This document shows, piece after piece, positions 56,982-64,000 of a stretch of DNA of 64,000 nt (position 1 is the stretch's first letter; each line of letters starts with the position of its first letter). The position numbers and the translations under genes were made by a program. The notes below the pieces were generated by a model. The model had not been told where the DNA came from, made no database searches, and was given only the letters and a program-made list of their open reading frames with translations. The DNA is from Pseudomonas saponiphila (GTDB lineage: Bacteria > Pseudomonadota > Gammaproteobacteria > Pseudomonadales > Pseudomonadaceae), in contig NZ_FNTJ01000002.1 of the NCBI RefSeq assembly GCF_900105185.1, positions 744,001 through 808,000 of the forward strand, in the 5' to 3' direction.

Positions 56982-57689
56982 TTAGCGGCTCTGGCGCTGT
57001 TGTAACAGCAGGTTGCTGAAACCGGCGCCGGCCAGTTGCTTCTGGGCCACGGTCAGTTGTTCGCGGTTGCTGAACGGCCCGACCAATACCCGGTACCAGG
57101 TTTCTTCCTTCACCGTGCCGGATTCCACCGCCACCGACTGGCCCAGCAGGATGATCTGCGCCCGTACCTTGTCGGCATCGGCTTGCTTGCGGAACGAACC
57201 GGCCTGGAGGAAGAACTTGGTCACCGGCGCCGCCTTGGCCACCGGTGGCGCCGGTGGTGGGGTGATGCCGGCCAGGGCGGCCTGGGCCCGCGCGGTGTCG
57301 ATCTTCGCCGCTTCCGCCGGGGTTACCGGGGTGGTCGGCACCGGTGGCACTTGAGGCGTCGGCAGGGTTTTCTCCGGCACCGCTTCCGGCGGCACTATGA
57401 CCTCCGATTCCGGCAGCAGGGTATAGAAGTCGTACTTCGGCTTCACCGGTTGCTGCGGGCTCGGCGGGGTCTTGTTGGCCTCGGCGATCTTGCTGGCTTT
57501 CTGCTGTTCGATCTTCTCGCGCTTGACGCTGTCGCCGCCCTTGCCCGGTTCGAGCTTCATCAGGAACACGATGAAGGCGCCAATGGTCAGGCCGATGGCC
57601 AGCCACAGCCAGCCCGGGATCGGCTTCTTGGCCGGGGCCTGGTAGCGGCTGGCGCCACGCTTGGGTGCAGGTTTTTTCTTGGCAGCCAA
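56982..57689 (-). CDS. SPOR domain protein (FtsN-like)
   Basis: 235 residues. Short basic cytoplasmic N terminus (AAKKKPAPKRG), one membrane helix (about residues 27-45, GWLWLAIGLTIGAFIVFLM), a long Pro-rich periplasmic linker, and a C-terminal SPOR domain (KFFLQAGSFRKQADADKVRAQ onwards) that binds denuded peptidoglycan at the septum. The layout is that of FtsN-type proteins, and its place next to argS is usual in Pseudomonas. Whether it is the essential FtsN cannot be told here. It starts one base after the argS stop region. Confidence 0.9.
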   Translation of the reverse strand: MAAKKKPAPKRGASRYQAPAKKPIPGWLWLAIGLTIGAFIVFLMKLEPGKGGDSVKREKIEQQKASKIAEANKTPPSPQQPVKPKYDFYTLLPESEVIVPPEAVPEKTLPTPQVPPVPTTPVTPAEAAKIDTARAQAALAGITPPPAPPVAKAAPVTKFFLQAGSFRKQADADKVRAQIILLGQSVAVESGTVKEETWYRVLVGPFSNREQLTVAQKQLAGAGFSNLLLQQRQSR

Positions 57690-57690
57690 C

Positions 57691-59427
57691 TTACATTTGC
57701 TCCAGGACTTTGAGGCCCAGCAGTTCCAGACCTTGCTTGAGGGTACGGCGGGTCAGCTCGGTGAGGCGCAGGCGGCTGTGCATCTGCGTCGGCGTCTCGG
57801 CCGCCAGGATCGGGCAGTTCTCGTAGAAGCTGGAGAACAGGCCGGCCACGTCGTACAGGTAGGTGCAGAGGATGTGCGGCGTGCCCTTGTCGGCGACGTT
57901 GTTGAGGATCTCGCCGAACTGCGCCAGCTTGGCCGCCAGCTCCAGTTCCTGGGGCGCGTGCAGTTCGATCTGGCCGCCGACTTCGCTGAAATCCTTGCCC
58001 AGCTTACGGAACACACCGGCGGCGCGGGTGTAGGCGTACAGCAGGTACGGCGCGGTGTTGCCTTCGAAGTTGAGCATCAGGTCGAAGTTGAAGCTGTAGT
58101 CGCTGGTGCGGTGCTTGGACAGGTCGGCGTATTTCACCGAATCGATGCCCACCACCTTGGCAATGCTGCGCAGATCGGCTTCCGGCAGTTGCGGGTTTTT
58201 CTCCTTGACCAGGGCGTAGGCGCGTTCTTCGGCTTCGGTCAGCAGGTCGATGAGCTTCACCGTACCGCCGTCGCGGGTCTTGAACGGACGGCCGTCAGCG
58301 CCGTTCATGGTGCCGAAGCCCATGTGTTCCATCTCCATCGGATGGGTCACGAAGCCGGCCTTGCGGGCCACGGCGAACACTTGCTGGAAGTGCAGGGCCT
58401 GGCGCTGATCGACGAAGTACAGGGCGCGATCGGCCTTGAGCGTGCCGCTGCGGTAGCGTACGGCGGCCAGGTCGGTGGTGGCGTACAGGTAGCCGCCATC
58501 GGCCTTGACGATGATCACCGGCAGCGGCTCGCCTTCGGCATTCTTGAACTCGTCGAGGAACACGCACTGGGCGCCGTTGCTTTCGACCAGCATGCCCTGG
58601 GCCTTGAGGTCGTTGACCACGTTGATCAGGTCATCGTTATAGGCGCTCTCGCCCATGACGTCGGCCATGGTCAGCTTGACGTTGAGCAGCTCGTAGATCT
58701 TCTGGCAGTGGGACAGCGAGATGTCCTTGAACTTGGTCCACAGCTCCAGGCAGTCCGGGTCGCCGGCTTGCAGCTTGACCACCAGGCCACGGGCACGGTC
58801 GGCAAAGGCTTCGGATTCGTCGAAGCGCTGCTTGGCGGCGCGGTAGAAGTTCTCCAGGTCCGACAGCTCGTCACTGGTGATCGGGTTCTCTTCCAGGTAG
58901 GCCATCAGCATGCCGAACTGGGTACCCCAGTCGCCGACGTGGTTCTGGCGAATCACCGTGTCGCCGAGGAACTCCAGGACCCGTGCCACGCCGTCACCGA
59001 TGATGGTGGAGCGCAGGTGGCCAACGTGCATTTCCTTGGCCAGGTTCGGTGCCGACATGTCGATCACCGTGCGCTGCACCGGGCCGGCCTTGCGCACGCC
59101 CAGGTGCTCGTCGCCGAGGGCGGCGTCCAGGCGCGCGGCCAGGGCCTGGGTGTTCTGGAAGAAGTTGATGAAGCCCGGGCCGGCGATTTCCGCCTTGCTC
59201 AGGTCCTCATGGGCCGGTAGCGCGGCGATGATCTTTTCCGCCAGGTCACGCGGCTTCATGCCGGCGGGCTTGGCCAGCATCATGGCGATATTGCTGGCGA
59301 AGTCGCCGTGGGTCTTGTCGCGGGTGTTTTCGACCTGGATCGCCGGCGTCAGGCCTTCTGGCAACACACCTTCGGTGACGAGTTGGGTGATGGCTTGCTG
59401 GATGAGCTGGCGAATGGTGTCTTTCAT
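57691..59427 (-). CDS. argS: Arginyl-tRNA synthetase
   Basis: 578 residues, class I synthetase. HIGH motif as HVGH (residues 134-137 in [16 protein letters not shown]), N-terminal tRNA-binding domain and C-terminal DALR anticodon-binding domain ending [12 protein letters not shown]. As usual for most ArgRS, no clear KMSKS is present. Normal length. Confidence 0.97.
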   Translation of the reverse strand: MKDTIRQLIQQAITQLVTEGVLPEGLTPAIQVENTRDKTHGDFASNIAMMLAKPAGMKPRDLAEKIIAALPAHEDLSKAEIAGPGFINFFQNTQALAARLDAALGDEHLGVRKAGPVQRTVIDMSAPNLAKEMHVGHLRSTIIGDGVARVLEFLGDTVIRQNHVGDWGTQFGMLMAYLEENPITSDELSDLENFYRAAKQRFDESEAFADRARGLVVKLQAGDPDCLELWTKFKDISLSHCQKIYELLNVKLTMADVMGESAYNDDLINVVNDLKAQGMLVESNGAQCVFLDEFKNAEGEPLPVIIVKADGGYLYATTDLAAVRYRSGTLKADRALYFVDQRQALHFQQVFAVARKAGFVTHPMEMEHMGFGTMNGADGRPFKTRDGGTVKLIDLLTEAEERAYALVKEKNPQLPEADLRSIAKVVGIDSVKYADLSKHRTSDYSFNFDLMLNFEGNTAPYLLYAYTRAAGVFRKLGKDFSEVGGQIELHAPQELELAAKLAQFGEILNNVADKGTPHILCTYLYDVAGLFSSFYENCPILAAETPTQMHSRLRLTELTRRTLKQGLELLGLKVLEQM

Positions 59428-59560
59428 GGTCTTCTCGTTCGACCGCTGGCGCGGCGGCGCGTTGGTGCGCGGGTGGAAAAACTGGGCATTATCCGTTGCT
59501 GGAACGGCCTTGCCAACTATAGAGGGCTGCTGGTGGATCGGTGGTGGCTATTCGGTCCTG

Positions 59561-59626
59561 TTCGCGGGCGAGCCCGCTCCTACGGGTTTGATACCGCCCC
59601 ATTGTAGGAGCGGGCTAGCCCGCGAA
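59561..59626. repeat. REP pair (GCGGGC type)
   Basis: Units 59561-59583 and 59604-59626 face each other between argS and priA (both leftward). Confidence 0.9.
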
Positions 59627-59639
59627 AACGCGATATCGA

Positions 59640-61859
59640 TCAATACAAATCCACCGGGTCCACGTCCAGCGACCAGCGCACCTGGCGTCCGCTGGGCATC
59701 TGCTCCAGCACCAGCAGCCAACTGCTCAGCAGCCGATGCAGCGGTGCCCGGGCATTGGCTTGCAGCAGTAACTGCGCACGATAACGCCCGGCGCGCCGTT
59801 CCATCGGTGCCGGAACCGGTCCCAGCAGCTCGATGCCCCCCAGGTTCTGTTCCGCCAGCAGGCGTTCGGCCTCGCTGCAGGCTTCATCGAGAAAACCTTC
59901 GGCTTGCCCCGGCTTGTGCGCCTCGGCTCGCAGCAGGGCCAGGTGAGCGAAGGGTGGCAGGCCGGCGGCGCGGCGCTCGCTCAGGGCCTGTTCGGCAAAG
60001 GCGAAGTAGCCCTGTTCGGTCAGTTGCACCAGCAGCGGGTGGTCGGCGAGGTGGGTCTGGATGATCACCTTGCCGGGCTCTTCGGCACGCCCGGCGCGTC
60101 CGGCGACCTGGACGATCAGTTGCGCCATGCGCTCGCTGGCGCGGAAGTCTCCGGAAAACAGGCCGCCGTCGGCATCGAGGATCGACACCAGGGTGACCCG
60201 GGGGAAGTGGTGCCCCTTGGCCAGCATCTGGGTGCCCACCAGGATGCACGGATGACCTTTCTGAATGGTGGCAAACAGCTGGTTCATCGCGTCCTTGCGC
60301 GAGGTGCTGTCGCGGTCCACCCGCAATACCGGGTAGTCGGGAAACAGAATGCCCAGGCGTTCTTCCGCGCGCTCGGTGCCGGCGCCCACGGGACGCAGGT
60401 CGACCTTGCCGCATTGCGGGCAGTGCCGGGGCACCCGCTCCACATGGCCGCAATGGTGGCAGCGCAGTTCGCCGGAGCGCTGGTGCACCGTCATGCGAGC
60501 GTCGCAGCGCTGGCATTCGGACATCCAGCCGCAGTCGTGGCAGAGCAGGGTCGGGGCGAAGCCGCGGCGGTTGAGGAATACCAGGACTTGCTGGCCGGCG
60601 GCCAGGGTCTGGCCGATGGCCTGCTGCATGGGGCCGGAAATGCCGCTGTCCAGAGGGCGGCTCTTCACATCCAGGCGTAGGAAGCGCGGTTGCTTGGCGC
60701 CGCCGGCTCGCTCGTTCAGGCGCAGCAGGCCATAGCGGCCGGTGTAGGCGTTGTGCAGGCTTTCCAGAGACGGTGTGGCCGAGCCCAGGACGATGGGAAT
60801 GTTTTCCTGGCGGGCGCGCACCAGGGCCAGGTCCCGGGCGTGGTAGCGCAGGCCTTCCTGTTGCTTGTACGAACCGTCGTGCTCCTCATCGATGATGATC
60901 AGTCCGGGATTCTTCATCGGTGTGAACAGCGCCGAGCGGGTGCCGATGATGATATCGGCCTCGCCATCCCGGGCGGCGAGCCAGGCATCCAGGCGTTCGC
61001 GGTCGTTGACCGCCGAGTGCAGCAGGGCGATGCGGGCGTTGAAGCGTTGTTCGAAGCGCGCCAGGGTTTGCGGCCCCAGGTTGATCTCCGGGATCAGCAC
61101 CAGGGCCTGTTTGCCGGCTTCGAGGGTTTCGCGGATCAACTGCAGGTAGACCTCGGTCTTGCCGCTGCCGGTGACCCCAGCCAGAAGAAAGGCGTGGTAG
61201 CTGTCGAACCCGGCGCGGATCGCTTCATAGGCGGCGCGTTGCTCGCTGTTGAGCGGCAGTTCGGGCTGGGCCAGCCAATGCTCATGGCGCACGCCCGGGG
61301 CGTGCTTGCGCACTTCTACCTGCACCAGATCCTTGGCCAGCAACAGGTCCAGGCTGTCCTTGCTCAGCATCAGCTTGCTCAGCAGGGCGTGGGGCACGCC
61401 ATGGGGGTGTTGGGCCAGGGTGGCCAGCGCTTCGCGCTGACGCGGGGCGCGGGCGATGCGCGGGTCATCAAGGCGGGCGCCTGGGGCTATCGACCAGAAG
61501 CGTTCCTGACGGGCCTCGGCCAGCTCGCCCTGGCGCAGCAGCACCGGCAAGGCCCAGCTCAGGGTGTCGCCGAGGCTGTGCTGGTAGTACTGGGCGGTCC
61601 ACAGGCACAGCTTGAACAGGGCTGGGGGCAGTGGTGGCGTGGGGTCCAGCAGGGCCAGGGCCGGCTTGAGCTTGTCGGCCGGAACTTCACTGTGATCCGC
61701 CACTTCCACCAGGATGCCGATCATTTCCCGGCGGCCGAAGGGCACTCGCAAGCGCATCCCCGGATGCAGCTGGGCGCGCAGCACACCGGCTGGGGCACGG
61801 TAGTCGAAGAGGCGGCGCAGAGGCGAAGGCAGGGCGAGGCGCAAGATGGCGTCGGGCAC
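59640..61859 (-). CDS. priA: Primosomal protein N' (replication restart helicase PriA)
   Basis: 739 residues from GTG at 61859 (VPDAILRLALPSPLRRLFDY); a TTG nine bases upstream is the alternative. Restarts stalled replication forks. N-terminal fork-binding domains, Walker A GVTGSGKT (about residues 228-235), DEEH box, and eight cysteines in four pairs (CHDC, CQRC, CHHC, CPQC) that bind two zinc ions, then the second helicase lobe with GRAGRAEEPG. It is divergent from rpmE across a 298-bp gap. Confidence 0.97.
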   Translation of the reverse strand: MPDAILRLALPSPLRRLFDYRAPAGVLRAQLHPGMRLRVPFGRREMIGILVEVADHSEVPADKLKPALALLDPTPPLPPALFKLCLWTAQYYQHSLGDTLSWALPVLLRQGELAEARQERFWSIAPGARLDDPRIARAPRQREALATLAQHPHGVPHALLSKLMLSKDSLDLLLAKDLVQVEVRKHAPGVRHEHWLAQPELPLNSEQRAAYEAIRAGFDSYHAFLLAGVTGSGKTEVYLQLIRETLEAGKQALVLIPEINLGPQTLARFEQRFNARIALLHSAVNDRERLDAWLAARDGEADIIIGTRSALFTPMKNPGLIIIDEEHDGSYKQQEGLRYHARDLALVRARQENIPIVLGSATPSLESLHNAYTGRYGLLRLNERAGGAKQPRFLRLDVKSRPLDSGISGPMQQAIGQTLAAGQQVLVFLNRRGFAPTLLCHDCGWMSECQRCDARMTVHQRSGELRCHHCGHVERVPRHCPQCGKVDLRPVGAGTERAEERLGILFPDYPVLRVDRDSTSRKDAMNQLFATIQKGHPCILVGTQMLAKGHHFPRVTLVSILDADGGLFSGDFRASERMAQLIVQVAGRAGRAEEPGKVIIQTHLADHPLLVQLTEQGYFAFAEQALSERRAAGLPPFAHLALLRAEAHKPGQAEGFLDEACSEAERLLAEQNLGGIELLGPVPAPMERRAGRYRAQLLLQANARAPLHRLLSSWLLVLEQMPSGRQVRWSLDVDPVDLY

Positions 61860-61889
61860 GCGGGACAATCTCGATGAGCAGACGGTAAA

Positions 61890-61905
61890 TAGGCTCCGGA
61901 GCCTA
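61890..61905. promoter_or_regulatory. Perfect 16-bp palindrome upstream of priA
   Basis: TAGGCTCCGGAGCCTA lies 30 bp before the priA start in the priA-rpmE gap. It may be an operator or a leader hairpin of priA; no regulator is suggested by the sequence. Confidence 0.45.
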
Positions 61906-62060
61906 ACAGACGAGCCGTGGGGTGTCCTGTATAAGCGTGCGCGCGTCCTGGTCTGTGGAGGTTTTCCCGCGGCCGAGGTGGCGCTGCAGTTGGGTGCGTG
62001 GCAAAGACGGGGCTGTCAAGGTTTCGCCGGCTTTTTCTGATGGGGGGTACTCAGGATCTC

Positions 62061-62088
62061 TTGCGCGTTTGACGCGGTCTGGTAGAAT
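62061..62088 (+). promoter_or_regulatory. Promoter of rpmE
   Basis: TTGCGC (62061-62066) and TAGAAT (62083-62088) with a 16-base spacer, a sigma-70 pattern about 70 bp before the rpmE start. Confidence 0.65.
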
Positions 62089-62157
62089 CCGCGCCCTAAT
62101 TCGTGCGGTATTCAACAATAGTGTTGGGTGGCGGCACGCTAGCCTGAGGAATACACC

Positions 62158-62379
62158 ATGAAAGCCGATATCCATCCAGTATACGAAGCCGTTACCGCTA
62201 CCTGCAGCTGCGGTAACGTCATCGAAACTCGCTCCACCCTGGCCAAGCCTCTGAGCCTGGACGTGTGCAACGAGTGCCACCCGTTCTACACCGGTAAGCA
62301 AAAGACTCTGGACGTTGGCGGTCGTGTCGACAAGTTCAAGTCGCGCTTCGGTGCTTTCGGCGCAACGAAAAAGGCCTGA
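62158..62379 (+). CDS. rpmE: 50S ribosomal protein L31
   Basis: 73 residues of the zinc-containing type: Cys16 and Cys18 in CSCG, Cys37 and Cys40 in [10 protein letters not shown]. The zinc-free paralogue seen under zinc starvation is not in this window. A strong terminator follows after 43 bp. Confidence 0.97.
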   Translation: MKADIHPVYEAVTATCSCGNVIETRSTLAKPLSLDVCNECHPFYTGKQKTLDVGGRVDKFKSRFGAFGATKKA

Positions 62380-62422
62380 GGCTGATCGTTCTGGAAAGCC
62401 GATACCGACTTTCCTCGCTGAT

Positions 62423-62453
62423 AAAAAAGGCGTCCCATGTGGGCGCCTTTTTT
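62423..62453 (+). terminator. Terminator of rpmE, overlapping the next gene's 5' end
   Basis: A-rich then GC stem (AAAAAAGGCG-t-CCCA / TGGGCGCCTTTTTT, one bulged T) with a two-base loop and a run of six T. The proposed start of the nuclease gene (62439) is inside it. Confidence 0.9.
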
Positions 62454-63200
62454 GTGTCTGCGATTTGGCTGACCGCCGCCGAGGCGTTTTGCCCGGCTCC
62501 AGAGGGGCTGACTCCTACAACGGTCCAGCGGGTGGTGGATGGCGATACCTTGCGTCTCAAGGATGGTCGCAGCGTGCGGATGATCGGCCTCAATGCGCCG
62601 GAGCTGGCCCGTCGGGGGCGCCCGGCCGAGCCTTTTGCGGTGGCGGCGCGGCAACGTTTGCAGCGCCTGGTGGCGCAGAGCGGTGGTCGGGTCGGCTTGC
62701 TGCCCGGGCGTGAGCGGCACGATCGCCACGGTCGGACGCTGGCCCATGTCTATGACGTCAACGGGACCAATCTGGAAGCCCAATTGATTGCCGAGGGGCT
62801 TGCCTATCAGATCGCCATCGTGCCGAACGTCGCCCTGGTCGCTTGTCAGCAGGCTGCGGAAAAGCACGCGCGTCGAGCGGGGCTGGGGCTCTGGCGACGC
62901 TCAACTGTACTGAAAGCGGAGCAGATCCGCCGTTCGGGCTTTGTCGTGCTCGAGGGGCGTGTGAGCAAGGTCGAACGCAATCGTGGCGGGGTTTGGATCA
63001 CATTGCGCGGTGCAGTTGTATTGCGTGTTGCACCCAATGTTCTGGGGCGTTTCGATCGTCAGTGGCTCAAGGGGCTTGTCGGGCGGCGGATCGAGGCTCG
63101 GGGCTGGGTACGGGTACGTTCGCGTTCCGGCGGTTTCAGGTCGAGCGGGGCAGGCTGGATGTTGTCGCTGACCGACGTTTCCATGGTCAGACTTCTCTGA
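62439..63200 (+). CDS. Thermonuclease-family (SNase-like) exported protein
   Basis: 253 residues from GTG at 62439. The staphylococcal-nuclease fold begins at VQRVVDGDTLRLKDGRSVRMIGLNAPEL (about residues 29-56), with the catalytic-type Arg/Asp/Glu residues in the family positions, and the N terminus is a short signal-like hydrophobic stretch ending AEAFC. The extra C-terminal part (about 165-253) has an OB-like beta pattern. The start is unsure: the frame is open upstream through the rpmE terminator, and SLIKKASHVGAFFVSAIWL would make a fuller signal peptide from a non-ATG codon such as CTG at 62418. No good ribosome-binding site is visible for any choice. Confidence 0.82.
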   Translation: MGAFFVSAIWLTAAEAFCPAPEGLTPTTVQRVVDGDTLRLKDGRSVRMIGLNAPELARRGRPAEPFAVAARQRLQRLVAQSGGRVGLLPGRERHDRHGRTLAHVYDVNGTNLEAQLIAEGLAYQIAIVPNVALVACQQAAEKHARRAGLGLWRRSTVLKAEQIRRSGFVVLEGRVSKVERNRGGVWITLRGAVVLRVAPNVLGRFDRQWLKGLVGRRIEARGWVRVRSRSGGFRSSGAGWMLSLTDVSMVRLL

Positions 63201-63294
63201 TAAAGAAAAATTGTAGACATTTTTTAATTGGATTGTGAACAGTTGAAAGCCTTGTACCCCGTGGCTCTTGGCCCAAAGTCGTACGCTACGGGCC

Positions 63295-63323
63295 TTGACA
63301 GGGGTGACTGGGCAGTCTTGTAG
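63295..63323 (+). promoter_or_regulatory. Possible promoter of the malic enzyme gene
   Basis: TTGACA (63295-63300), 17-base spacer, TTGTAG (63318-63323). The -35 is perfect and the -10 is poor. The gap 63201-63387 has no other feature. Confidence 0.4.
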
Positions 63324-63387
63324 GGACTATGCGACACGCGTATCCTCGGCGGTCCGTCTGTCCAACAGTAAAAAGCGGAATGCCCAC

Positions 63388-64000
63388 ATGTCTGATTTGA
63401 AAACTGCCGCTCTCGAATATCATGCCAATCCTCGTCCAGGAAAGCTGAGTGTCGAGCTCACCAAGGCCACTGCTACCGCTCGTGATCTGGCGCTGGCCTA
63501 CAGCCCCGGCGTAGCCGAGCCGGTACGCGAAATCGCTCGCGATCCGGAACTGGCCTACAAGTACACCGGCAAAGGCAACCTGGTTGCCGTCATTTCCGAT
63601 GGCACCGCGATTCTCGGCCTGGGCAACCTCGGCCCACTGGCCTCCAAGCCGGTGATGGAAGGCAAGGGCGTGCTGTTCAAGCGTTTCGCCGGTATCGATG
63701 TATTCGATATCGAAGTCGACTCCGAGAGTCCGCAGGCTTTCATCGACACCGTCAAGCGCATCTCCATCACCTTCGGTGGCATCAACCTGGAAGACATCAA
63801 GGCGCCAGAGTGCTTTGAGATCGAACGCGCTCTGATCGAGCAGTGCGACATCCCGGTGTTCCACGATGACCAGCACGGCACCGCGATCGTGACCGCCGCC
63901 GGCATGATCAACGCCCTGGAAATCGCAGGCAAAACCCTGGCCGATGCCAAAATCGTCTGCCTGGGCGCCGGTGCGGCCGCCATCTCCTGCATGAAGCTGC
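63388..64000 (+). CDS. maeB: NADP-dependent malic enzyme, 5' part (cut by window end)
   Basis: 204 residues visible, open at the right edge. Decarboxylates malate to pyruvate while reducing NADP+. The malic-enzyme blocks are clear: [12 protein letters not shown] with the catalytic Tyr, [16 protein letters not shown] with the catalytic Lys, FHDDQHGTA binding the metal, and the start of the dinucleotide fold at VCLGAGAAA. The [13 protein letters not shown] terminus fits the MaeB type, which usually has a C-terminal phosphotransacetylase-like domain beyond the window. ATG at 63388 has GCGGA upstream. Confidence 0.95.
   Translation, partial: MSDLKTAALEYHANPRPGKLSVELTKATATARDLALAYSPGVAEPVREIARDPELAYKYTGKGNLVAVISDGTAILGLGNLGPLASKPVMEGKGVLFKRFAGIDVFDIEVDSESPQAFIDTVKRISITFGGINLEDIKAPECFEIERALIEQCDIPVFHDDQHGTAIVTAAGMINALEIAGKTLADAKIVCLGAGAAAISCMKL

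Noticed and set aside
1..64000. CRISPR array, prophage, tRNA or rRNA genes
   Set aside because: No regularly spaced direct repeats, no phage structural or integrase genes, and no cloverleaf or rRNA-like stretch was seen by eye. The only dispersed repeats are REPs and the two IS copies.

Overview
The window is chromosomal DNA of a fluorescent Pseudomonas, most likely of the P. fluorescens complex (P. protegens/P. chlororaphis side; species not provable here). The case rests on GC-rich codon use, the gene order (fbp, hut, opgGH, tat, ubi, pha, hslVU, argS, priA, rpmE, malic enzyme), which is collinear with the P. aeruginosa PAO1 block around PA5046-PA5114 as I remember it, and many Pseudomonas REP hairpins between genes. 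I saw no tRNA, rRNA or CRISPR array.

Layout. 1-5010: end of a DUF2339 membrane protein, a DUF3999 protein, fbp, a DUF924 gene and a Phd/ParE-type toxin-antitoxin pair. 5180-9719: a PctA-like dCache chemoreceptor gene split by a 2,641-bp IS21-family element (istA, istB). 10002-10859: a small lipoprotein and a Blc-type lipocalin. 10936-27076: a full histidine-utilisation locus: hutF facing hutCD, then hutU, an NCS1 permease, hutXWV, hutH1, hutH2, hutT, hutI, hutG. It imports histidine and urocanate and degrades them through formimino-glutamate and formylglutamate to glutamate. HutC operators, a -24/-12 promoter and an upstream palindrome fit control by HutC, sigma-54 and CbrB/NtrC. 27293-33361: pip, dtd and opgGH (periplasmic glucans). 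33586-36220: a polar amino-acid ABC transporter. 36282-40844: a second chemoreceptor gene (HBM type, in the position of PA5072) split by a second, apparently identical copy of the same IS.

40969-47035: a dense leftward array ubiE-ubiJ-ubiB, hisI-hisE, tatA-tatB-tatC, rsmE. 47191-54142: the medium-chain-length polyhydroxyalkanoate cluster, with phaIF rightward converging on phaC1-phaZ-phaC2-phaD leftward. 54401-61859: DUF971, hslVU, a SPOR protein, argS and priA, all leftward. 62158-64000: rpmE, a nuclease gene that begins inside the rpmE terminator, and the 5' part of a malic enzyme gene.

Most striking points: both chemoreceptor genes in the window are broken by the same IS, with clean target duplications that let both intact genes be rebuilt; the two copies are direct repeats around 27 kb holding hut and opgGH; HutH1 lacks exactly the Ala-Ser-Gly triad that forms the MIO cofactor and also a catalytic tyrosine, although it sits in an otherwise complete operon beside an intact HutH2. 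The rest is mostly conserved core genome, and I do not see a wholly new multi-gene system.
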